Assembly: GCA_027605045.1 (NCBI GenBank)
Contig: JAQFWX010000010.1
Location: 186,001-250,000 of the forward strand
Length of the DNA stretch: 64,000 nt
Direction of reading: 5' to 3'
Origin: Phallus indusiatus
Lineage: Eukaryota > Basidiomycota > Agaricomycetes > Phallales > Phallaceae
Below, piece after piece: positions 10,520-20,068 of this stretch. The notes below the pieces were generated by a model. The model was not told the origin of the DNA, ran no database searches, and worked only from the letters and a program-made list of their open reading frames with translations. A program made the translations under genes and the position numbers. Within the stretch, counting starts at the first letter, position 1, and each line of letters begins with the position of its first letter.

Positions 10520-13483
10520 TGACCTCAAACACTTCAAGTCCACAATTGAAACATCATAATGCGGAAGATATTTAAATCGATACATGATTCTTGTGTGATT
10601 GATGAAGCCAAGCATCATAGTGTTGTCTCATAGCCTCGTAGTACTATTTTCGATTCTTCAAGAACCCGATTAACTTCCAGAGCTCACAGACTCCTGGACG
10701 CGATGAGAATAGAGTGATATTTTAAGGAGTTTCTGATTATAAAAACGCACTTATTCAAACTGCTTGAGCTGAGAAGACTAACCACGGGAGACATACTTCA
10801 CCTTTATACCCTTACGCATTCGAATCTCCAGAAGAAATAAGGTCATTAACACGAGAAGAGCGAGGGCGGATAGAACACTTGAAAGGTACAGGAGAACTAA
10901 GAGTTGTGTGAGAGCGAGAAATTAGAATATCAAAAACAACCGGAGACTAACAGAATTATAGGCGTTTCAACGTTCTCTTTTGAAATGGGAATGTCAAGCC
11001 CATTTTCATCCTTCTTCGGCGCAAATTCAAAGGCTTTCAACATCGGTGCCAGCAAAAGGAAAATTGTGTTGTAGGCGAAGAAGCGACCTGGACATAATCT
11101 TTTGTACAAACGTCAATTAGGGTGATACGTACATCCCACATTCTAAGATAAAAGCACAAACTGACCTTCGTCCAAACCCAAAGTGTTCTGTAGGAAAAGG
11201 GATACCAGACTGAAAGTACCTTTCTGGATTGAATTCTTCGGGCTTGGGACCATACTTATTATCGCGCATAATTTGCCTAGCCAAGGGTGAGTAGAGAGAA
11301 TGGCAAAAAAGAAATTCGTACATTGCATCTAAAATGATAACACTTCCTTTGGGTATAAAGAATTCTCCAAGGACCCCATCTTCCAATGCAGCATGAGGAA
11401 CACCTAGTGGTAGGGGGGGTCTGCAACGCAATACCTCATAACAAAATGCATTAAAATAAGGCAAGTCGGCACGATCTGCTAAGGTTGGCAAACGATCACC
11501 CAGGACTTTATCGAGCTCGTCCTGCAACTTCTTCTGGATTTCAGGAAACAAGAGACAGGTCCAGATTGCATTCAGCAGGAAGGATATAAGCTGGGTGAGA
11601 ATTAACCCAATTTCTTCTTCTTTCTCAAACGGTAATTACGTACGGTTCCTGCAGCCGCTGAATATGCCATTCCAGCTGTGTTGCTTATCACTAATTCTTC
11701 GTCAGGCAAAGGAGAGTCCTTGAGCTTGCGCATTCTCTCTAAGGATATCGATACAAAAGAATGATCCGACTCGTCGCGACTCTGTTTTTCTGTGAGACAA
11801 AATCCCATCTTGTTGTCTTGAATTTTGTTACCTTCACAATACTGAATGGGACCTCGGTAGCATCGCGGGTTACTTTTCTGTATTTCGCAATGTGCTCCTT
11901 GAACCCGGATCCAGGAAGCCGTTCAAGCACAGGCTGCACTAGGGATTGGGCACACAGATTGGAAGTCAAACTGTGAGTGATGTGGTGTACTTACGTTTTG
12001 GAAAGACGTCCACGAGCCATTGACCGGGTAATACGGCTGGGATAAGCCCTTCAATGGCAAAATGAATCTTATCAAGAAAGGTGTCCCCACTAGGTTTAAT
12101 ATCGATAGCATACGCCACCTGGTTAAAAAAATGATGAACAATATTAGCAGCTTTACAAGATCATATACGTACGCTCAGTATAATCTGACTGAGAGAAAAC
12201 TTCATGTGTTCCTCAAAATCATCGGGAGTCTCTAGAAGGTTCCGAAGTAGCAGTCTTATTGGGTTTATTGATTATTAGAAAAGTACTTGTAAATAGAGGT
12301 TGCGGTCTTTCTCACCGAGATGACTTCATTTGAACCGGCTCAAATGCCCCCACAGCTCTAGAATTGAAAAACTGAGTAAATGCCCTAATGTGCCGTCTCC
12401 ACCAGGTTCCATATGGTATGAGTGCAATGTTGTAGTCCCAGCCTAATCTATTGTAATTTGAACAATGACGATTATCTGCATGAAACTAGCAGCGTACAGT
12501 TCGGCCATGCGGAAGAGGGGTCTATCAGAGTACGTCGGGCCCTGTTTTGCCGCAAAAAGCTCTTGTGCAATCTCATCGGAATATACGAAGACGATTGGTG
12601 TCCCGAAACTATGAATCGATACAATATCGCCTAAAATATACGTATGGATTACGATTTCCAAATTAAAAGTAAAACTGCAACGAGAATTACCATATTTCGT
12701 TTTCCATTGTTTCATTAAGTCTGGGGTAAAAGCCTTCATATAATGCCCGACAATTGGTTTTCCGGGAGGCCCAGGGGGGAGTCTCAAACCTGTAAACCCA
12801 CAAGGTAAGCCTGATATCCCGAACGAGAATAAAGAATCGGCTTAGCATTCCTCTAGGAGGTCGGTAATTTCGTTTACATAGGAGATCCACAAAATACACA
12901 AGGATGAGAGACAAAGAAAATAATTGCAGGGCGATTGTGAACATGGGAGCGCAGGTGATCCACTGGTGCGAGGTTTAAGCAATATATATACAATCCGTTA
13001 GCGATGAACGATGTCTTATATGTATCAATTTGACACGGTCTAGCCTTGGATTATTCACCAATAGCGGGAAAATCTCTCACACCACCATTCTAAGGCTATT
13101 CTGACGAACACCCGACAAACTATCGTAACATGCTCCTCCTAGTAATTATTGATTATTGCAACTCGCGGTTTTATGAAAGATTTGACGTACAGGGAAGTAC
13201 TGTATAGTATAAGAGAATGTGGCTCCTTGAAAAAAGAAACACTGGGCACCAGACTGAGAGTGCAAGCTAATTTTTCACCTGATTCTAGCTCAGCACCACA
13301 CGGAATTGCGATGTTCCGCTTAGTTCTCGCAAAATCTGGATTACGTGAAATGATTGAGAAGTTGGATTGGAGCTAGAATATGCATTGACCTGTCAGCCGG
13401 GCGTTAGCACGTGTCGTGTGAGTCCGCGACGGTGCGACCAGTTGGGAATTCGGCGCCAGCAACTTCAGACTTTCACAGATATC
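10520..13483. repeat. Tandem duplication unit 2 (P450 copy D)
   Basis: Second copy of the 3 kb unit at 7079-10063. The promoter segments also align: the stretch upstream of the start codon (12960-13140) parallels 9535-9720, and the block with the AGCTAGAATATGCA and CCTGTCAGCC words (13370-13400) parallels 9950-9975. Divergence is concentrated in non-coding parts and by small indels, indicating an old rather than a very recent duplication. Confidence 0.8.
10930..12944 (-). CDS. Cytochrome P450, tandem copy D
   Basis: Paralogue of the 7504-9516 P450 with the same exon plan. It begins MFTIALQLFSLSLILVYFVD (anchor), followed by LRLPPGPPGKPIVGHYMKAF, AGWDYN, QPVLERLPGSGFKEH, the I-helix region AGMAYSAAAGTLIS, the K-helix EVLRCRPPLPLG, PERYFQ and the FGFGRR-LCPGRFFA heme loop split by an intron. 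It ends LLVSGCF with a TGA at 10930. Unlike copy C, the first exon is open up to the GT donor near 12826, although the phase of that first join is still not closed by a canonical pair. It shares with copy C the loss of the acidic residue and second threonine of the AGxDTT motif. Likely an ER oxidase of an unknown metabolite; the better candidate of the pair to be functional. Confidence 0.82.
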
Positions 13484-14125
13484 TTTTCAAATTTCACATA
13501 TGTATGCCACGCGAATCATCGGTAAAGCTGGGATACGAGCTTTCATTTTTCGAGTAGCCAATACATCGTTCAAGCGAGGGACATCGCAATAGTCACGCGA
13601 CTCGAGAAGACATCGAGTACATTTGAGCTCTTGGCGCGTCTGATGCAGGCTTCGAATCCACCCAAGTTCGCTCATTTCGCAAGTATGCCTGGCCTCGAGT
13701 TCGTTGATCAAGGAAGGTCCGGCTCGCCACGCTACAGACAGAGCTTGTGTTGATAGAATCTTAGTATCAAGATGGCTAAGATTCCATCCTTCGAGTAGAC
13801 GTGGTAAAGGTTCTTTCAGTTTTTAGATTATTGGCAATTGTTTTAGGCCTTGCTGAAGTCGCCATTCTCTGCAAAAAAACAGCTTGGGACAGGTCGAACA
13901 ACAGGATGAACAATATAACTGAGTTTACCTTATTCGATCCTTCGTATTCCAAAAATACCTCCGTTTTCATGTTGGCTTCAGCGGTTCAATAAAAACAACT
14001 TGTCCAACTCGCAAGTACATATATTTTTGACTGTACTTATGGTCATAAAGATGGTGCAACGAGGATCTTGCCGATCGATAGATAGATGAATTTGGACGGT
14101 CCTTCAAGTTGCCATAAGGATTGAT

Positions 14126-14887
14126 CTATAAAGCTTGTCGCGATAGACTACTCTTCGGCGCGTCAAATTGACCCACGACAATCATATAGAGAGCACGCCG
14201 TTCCATTAATAAATGAGCCGGTGTCGAATGTCCAGAAGGCGGGATGCCTGGTAAAGGGCTCCGTGGCACGTAACCTAAGCCTAAGTCCAAGTGTAAAAGA
14301 TATGCCGCCACCCGCCTATGACTTGATGGCTGGATAAGTTTGCGCCGGATAAAGATATCAAGAAACAATGATGGATGGGGGAAGTATCGCGAGGATAACC
14401 CCCTATGGAAGCATTGGTGAATAAAATATTCCTCGGAGCTGTTCAAAACTTTCGCCAACATTGAGCAAGGTGGACCTGACGTCGTTCATCAGCGGACGGT
14501 AGTGGTAATTCAAAATATTAGGGCCTACTATAACTAGACTTTCGACCGTAACCATTTCTTCGGGTCTTTCTTTTAGGATCCTCTCCGACTTGAACAAAAT
14601 CCATTTCTTCAGGACAATCGTATGAGGCGGATCGGGCTGCGGTCGCTCAGATCGTTATCCGTCAGCACCTTGATACGCCGAAAATAAGAAAATGGGAGTC
14701 TTCCAAAAGGATCGGCGTAAATGTGAAACAATTCCATGAGTTTTTCTGAAGAACTTCCATGCAGCGCCCTGCACGAGTGAGGAGAGTCCATAAGATAGTG
14801 TTTGGAGAATATAAGTTCTGAAGGACCAAGACCGAAGGAAATATGGCTATGATCAACAATGAGGATTTCGGGTATCAAAAGCGACAA
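14126..14887 (-). pseudogene. Decayed protein-coding remnant, family unknown
   Basis: Three consecutive minus-strand open stretches in different frames (14609-14887, 14403-14597, 14126-14461) read protein-like text such as KVLTDNDLSDRSPIRLIRL, ERPEEMVTVESLVIVGPNIL and GLGYVPRSPLPGIPPSGHS. They are separated by stops and frame changes without convincing introns. The leucine-rich pattern would fit an F-box/LRR-type protein of basidiomycetes, but this is a guess. A plausible reading is a gene in decay; a spliced gene with unusual introns is the alternative. Confidence 0.3.
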
Positions 14888-14954
14888 ACTTTAGGGATCT
14901 CGAGTTATTGCAGGCTATTGATTCAATCTTTGAACTCATGGTCGTTCGGAAAAA

Positions 14955-14983
14955 ACGCGTCGAAGACGTGTGACATGACGCGT
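14955..14983. promoter_or_regulatory. Paired ACGCGT (MCB-like) words
   Basis: ACGCGT occurs at 14955-14960 and again at 14978-14983. This is the consensus of the MluI cell-cycle box bound by MBF-type factors at G1/S in fungi. The pair lies just upstream of the minus-strand decayed remnant and far from an intact promoter, so any function is unproven. Confidence 0.3.
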
Positions 14984-15583
14984 GTGTGACCTCTCGAGCG
15001 CGTCCGACTGACTAGTGCCTAGTGCCATATGAACTTGAATATTTCAATACTCCTACTGTTATGATCTATACGGACTGTTTGATCTCACAAGACTTGATGA
15101 TCATGAACACATCCGAGCCATCCGAGAGTTTAGTGTTGTGAAAACGAGAAAGTGATATATTATAAAATTGCGTAGAACAGACGTGCAAAGTTGTCATCAC
15201 AGATATATATCAAACGAAAACACGAGAGAGGAAACGTTAGTACATTCCGGAACAGGTAAAAGCGAGACAGGTATGTATGATATGAACGCGGGAAGACATA
15301 TATATGGCGATACGACAATTGAAAGTGGGGTCCGTCGGCCGTGCGATAAATTGAGTAAGGGATCAAGGGAGAGCGTGAATACTTCAAAAAAAAAAATCTC
15401 GGGCTCTGGCCATGAAAGGGAGGAATGTCAGAAACGAAAGCAAAAGCAACAGCAAGAGGCCAGAACTGTAAGAAGCGTAACAAGAAAAAAATACACAAAA
15501 AGAAACAAAATATGCCACATTCACCCATCAGACTCGTCGTACCATCGTCATGTATACGTGCGTGCGTGTGTATGTACGCATCA

Positions 15584-18029
15584 TCATGCCACGACATCAG
15601 CAGCGCTAAAGCTGCTTCTCCGCCGTCGTACATTCCTCAGCACAGGCGCATCTGCTTTGGACCCATGAACAACAATAGCAGACGAATCTTTGTTCATCCA
15701 AGCATCAGGCGCAGGAGGCGGTGGCGGCCCTTGCGACCGCAACCGTATATTAAAATTTGAAGTCGGTACAAGCGCACGTCGTCCCGCCAATGTAGGCAAC
15801 CGTGAAGGTGCAGTCCCGACCGGCGAGCCCGGTGGTCGTTTCCGTGCTACCGGGTGATCAGCACTTTTGCTTGTCCCCGCATTCTTCGCAAGACGCGGAA
15901 TTTTATTGGGAAGCGCTGCCGCTGATATACCATTGGTATTAGCATTACCATTTGTAGCTCCTCCTCCACCTCTTCCCGCCGCAGCGGCAGTTTTCTTAGC
16001 ATTCGTTGTCGATCGTGTTGTCCGTGTTGTCCGTGTCACCGTCGCGGGAGCAGTCGGGGCTCCATTAGTAGTAGTAGTACTAGCAGATGACGAGCTTGAT
16101 GAACCAATCCCATTGGTTTTCGATTGCGCCTGAGCGCGATTCGCATTGCTCGTTCGCGGACTTTTCCGTACAGGCGGAACAGCCCCGTTCATACCCCTCA
16201 TCTCGATCTCTTCATCCTCTTCGCCCTCCTCAAGATCGAGTAGCGCATTCCGGTGACGCTTCGTAGCAGGTGTCTTCCGCGGTTGACCTGGCGTCGCGAT
16301 CGCCCCGGCAGCAGTAAGGACACGGTGATGTGGTGTAACAGGTGGTGGAGTTGCCTGTCGCGAATTAGCGACCTCTTCACGGGTGGGTGTAACTGGTACA
16401 GAAGCCATCTTAGTCCGCTGGATTTCATCTACGGCCGCCCATCGGACCCATTCTAACTGTTTTAGGTATAAATATTGCTAAATTGGATCGTCCTAATAAG
16501 CCAAGAGGGGAAAAAGTAGCAAAAGCGGGTGTTTCGCTTACTTGTTGAGGGCCAACTACGCAACCTGGTCTAACAATTCGCATGAACGCAATAGCCTCAT
16601 TAGCCGTAAAGCCATACTTCCAAATTAAATAAGCTACGAAGATAATGAGAAATACATCTGAACCCTGAAGGCACGAAACGAGCAATTCTGCTTACCTCCG
16701 ATTAGAGTGCCTGTACGCCCGAGGCCAGCTTTACACTACCACATGAAATACATGAGTGAGCCATGAAGACACATGAAGAAGCGCGGATAAAATAAAATGA
16801 AGAAACCCACGTGTATAGCGATTACGCCCTTCTGTTCAATAATAGCATTTGATACCTGGATAAACTTGCGGACAATCTCGTCGGTGGGATTTGTTCCGTC
16901 ATCGAAGTAAAGTTCCAGATGATCGATTCCTCTTTCAGTGAAGACATTCTTATCATACAAGGGGTTGTTCAGCCGGACGACCAGTTTGACACCCCTTTTC
17001 TCGAAATAATCCAAACAATTCAGGAAAGGCGTGGGTAGTTTGCGTTGGAGAGCTGTTTCTAAGCCCCCGTCTCCCCCTGTCATCCTCCGTGTAAATGATG
17101 GATCAACGGGCGAAGCAAATGCAATAAAGTTAGGGGTAATCCAATTCCAGTCGCCATTCTCTACTTTCTCGTAATACTCGTATTCTTCGAGAGAAAACTC
17201 GTTCATATCGCATAACCCATTCTGCATGGCTTTCCAGACGCCCCAGAGACAGTCTTGAATCGAGAGGTTAAAGTCTGATCGGCCCCGACCCGCGTCCCGG
17301 AACGGCATAAACTCCATTTCTGCGATTGGATGGAAAGCTTCCCAAGGGGCTTGTCGTTGAACGATCATCTATCATCAAATTGTTGAAGAACGGGAAAAAA
17401 AACATGTCATGCAAGTTTTTCACGTACGACAAATAAGGCCATCAGTAGCGCGGCATTGGCCTTCCGTCGGGGATCGTCTGATGAATATAGAACAAGACGA
17501 TGGGATTTCAATTTCTTATCCTGTCTTTTAGTAAGCATCTAGATCTGAGGAGGAAAGGAGAGTGTTTACCTCTAATAATTCGTGGAAGAGTATGCATGCC
17601 TTGTACACCATCGCGAGATTCAACGGACCCCAGTCTTCGTAGAACGACAGATAAACTAGACTTTCATCTGGATAAAATTATGAGTACAGACCCGTCAACG
17701 CATATTGAAACATGGATTAATGCCGGAAAACCAAGAGCTGACCGATTGTAAAGTAGTAATACTGCGCTTCATCATCCGGCGACGCGAGACCTCTTGTACG
17801 CGATCGACCACGTATTGGAGGCGAGATTTTGTCAGGATCTGATCGATTGAGGTATTCCGGGGACGGTAAGGGTGGTGAAAAAGTGGTAAAATAGAGCCTG
17901 TACGAGAGGAGTAAGAAGGGAATGCACGACGCATGGGTGTTAATAAGGAGGTTTCTGCATGGGACGATTGTGAGTCAACACTGACCTCTCTGAAAAACAA
18001 CAAAGCGGCTGACAGCCTAACGCTGCCAT
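15584..18029 (-). CDS. CDC14: CDC14 dual-specificity protein phosphatase
   Basis: Removes phosphate from CDK sites at mitotic exit; acts in nucleolus, nucleus and at the division site. Exons join as follows. A short first exon from ATG 18029 leads to RLYFTTFSPPLPSPEY. Next come YYYFTIDESLVYLSFYEDWG and GPLNLAMVYKACILFHELLE, then DFNLSIQDCLWGVWKAM and NWITPNFIAFASPVDPSF. The active site IAIHCKAGLGRTGTLIG has its H and C separated by an intron, with the catalytic Cys codon at 16733-16735. YGFTANEAIAFMRIVRPGCV follows, then GPQQ spliced to LEWVRWAAVDEIQRTK. The last exon (15584-16456) adds a tail of about 290 residues that is disordered, Ser/Thr/Ala/Gly-rich and has basic clusters (KRHRN, RKRPPGSP), as in other basidiomycete Cdc14 proteins. 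The very first exon is the least certain part. Confidence 0.92.
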
Positions 18030-18356
18030 CTATAAAGGTTGATGGAGGGGGAAGGAAAGACGAGGGAGGAAGCGTAGCGGGTGAATGTCGAGGTCGTGGT
18101 GGGGAATGTTACAACGCGCGGAGTGCGCCTGACCCACACCCAAACAATGGTCCACAACGCGACGCAACCCGATCGCGTTAGTCACGGCTGCATCAGTTGA
18201 AATTTTATTTATTTTATATTTTTCTCTCATTTTTTATGTAATTCGTTGTACGGATTCGCGCAGACTCTATTTCTGGCTGTAATTTACTCACTACAGGTTT
18301 GCCACGTCAAAATCAGACATTTGTTCCCTTTCATATACTCAAAACGTATATTCTTA
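18030..18356. other. Intergenic: CDC14 promoter and transporter 3' end
   Basis: This 327-base gap separates two minus-strand genes and contains several CpG-rich words (AACGCGCG, AACGCGAC) close to but not matching ACGCGT. No gene or repeat was seen. Confidence 0.5.
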
Positions 18357-19922
18357 TTATGTGAAAGGATTACACGAGCACACAAATGCAGTTACACCAA
18401 AACTCAAAATACTCCCAAAAGCCAAACCGCCAATTAAACAAAATTGCGCGACTGTAGCTGAAATTTCCACATCCTGGAGATTGTGCTGTAACCATGTGTT
18501 TCGCTGTGGTGACGGGACTGCCATCATAACTAGGGTGCTAAGGTATCCGTTGCTCGCCCCAAACAACAACATAATGAAGAAGAATATGAAATCAGAGGTA
18601 ATGATCACATTAGCTTCCGGTGGTCCTGGAGGTGTCGAAGGCCCCCGGAAATTGCATGCCAAGAAGAGTGGGATGAAAATCGTTCGCGAGAAAGACAGAT
18701 ACATCAGTGTATAGCTATCCCAGATCTGGAACCAGGAAAACAGCGGGAGGTATCTTCCACAAAAGTCGCCGATGTTGAACATGAGGAAATGGAGTGCAGT
18801 GAATGTTAGAGTGTGAGTAAACAAGGTCGTTGGAGGGTATTGTACAGAGCGCACAAAAGAAGTAATGGCTGGAAAAACGGCCAATGTTACTGCGAAGACA
18901 TAGCCAACAGAAATGTTATAACGGGCATTCTTCTTGATCACATTGAGCATGTTACGTTTCGAACTTGGAGTGCTCGAAACTTCGTTGCTTCCAACCAGAG
19001 CTTCGCGTTCTTCTTCTTCTGACGAAACGGCGATAGGGCCTTTCTCGAATGGGATGACAATGGTGCGGTATTCGGTAGTATCAAGAAGCCGCGCGTGCAT
19101 GAAAAGAGAAAATGCAGTGAAAACGGTTGCCACCGAGAAAAAGATAAAGGCCGCCTTGGTTGCAGCCTTAGAATTTGGGTTGTCAATTTCGTTGATGGAG
19201 ACTCCCGCAACTGATGAAAAGACTTGAACAAGGCTGACCAGTACGCCCACGGCCGCTTGTCCTGAGAAGAAAGGCTGCATGGCTGACGGTCCTAGTAGAG
19301 ACACTACTGCAATGAGCGCACATTGCATGTACGAACCCGCGGCAGCTTGTGCTATTCCGTTGAGAATGACGAAGAAAAAGTAAAGGGTCGGTGGAATGGG
19401 TATAAGAACTGACAATAGAAGCAATAAATTAAGAAGTGTAATTGCGCATAAAGTGAATCGAATCACGCGAGCCCATGACATCTACAAAGGAAAATCATTG
19501 TTCTCAGATATGGCATGAGCTTTCGAGAAACTGATAAGCCATACTCGTTTTGGCGTAAAGGTAGCATGGGCGAGGAAGAAGAAGTTGGCCCCAAGGAATG
19601 ACAGAGACAGATACGAAGCAAAGGCAGACTGAAAAGGCGATCCCTTGACACGATTTACAAAGTATTCCATAACGGTTATTAACGCTATTGTTCAGCGAGT
19701 TAATAAGTCAACCCTTGAGCCAACATTGCCACAGCACAACACACCGTTCCATGGTAAAAGAACCGCAGCTCCTAAGATAAAGCTGATGAAGCGCACCGAA
19801 AATGGCAGCTTGATTTCGTCCCCAACAGATGGCTGACGGTCGTGATGAATGCGTCCTTCGTACTCATCAATCGCGGAGTCCTCAGACTCTTCTTCATTGC
19901 GGCGAATATCAGCACTAGTCAT
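18357..19922 (-). CDS. Equilibrative nucleoside transporter (SLC29/ENT family)
   Basis: Moves nucleosides across a membrane; the yeast relative Fun26 is vacuolar. Three exons: the first starts at 19922 with an acidic cytosolic segment (EEESEDSAIDEYEG) and then FILGAAVLLPWN, the ENT signature in TM1. The second begins ALITVMEYFVNRVKG and contains SAFASYLSLSFLGANFFFLA. The third (about 18357-19481) carries the remaining membrane segments, an acidic central loop (SSEEEEREALVGS) and the typical C-terminal half with FNIGDFCGRYLP and FGASNGYLSTLVMM. About 490 residues and some eleven hydrophobic segments fit the family. It shares a short divergent promoter with GPI13. It appears intact. Confidence 0.9.
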
Positions 19923-20068
19923 ACTGAGTTAGCGTAATGGGACACCGTGGAATGACGCGCAACCGTGTCAACAGCTGCAGTATTAATGTACGCCGATATG
20001 CCGAAGGGCAACAGCGCCGGGCGAATAGCACAAACATTTTCTCCACATTCTTTGTCTGACGAAACTTG
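19923..20068. promoter_or_regulatory. Divergent promoter, nucleoside transporter / GPI13
   Basis: Only 146 bases separate the two start codons, so both promoters must lie here or overlap the 5' ends. No TATA box is obvious. The upstream in-frame TGA just before the GPI13 ATG supports the start at 20069. Confidence 0.6.

Larger units (their letters stand above)
13484..15583. other. Region without intact gene; decayed frames
   Basis: Between tandem P450 copy D and CDC14. Short minus-strand frames at 13487-13970 and 14126-14887 look like remnants but share no motif I recognise. 15160-15583 is the 3' flank of CDC14; the purine-rich plus-strand frames there are strand shadows. Two ACGCGT words occur at 14955-14983. 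Confidence 0.5.

Noticed and set aside
15160..15668. Overlapping frames of 157 and 166 codons on both strands
   Set aside because: They lie over the CDC14 last exon and its purine-rich 3' flank; composition-driven shadows.
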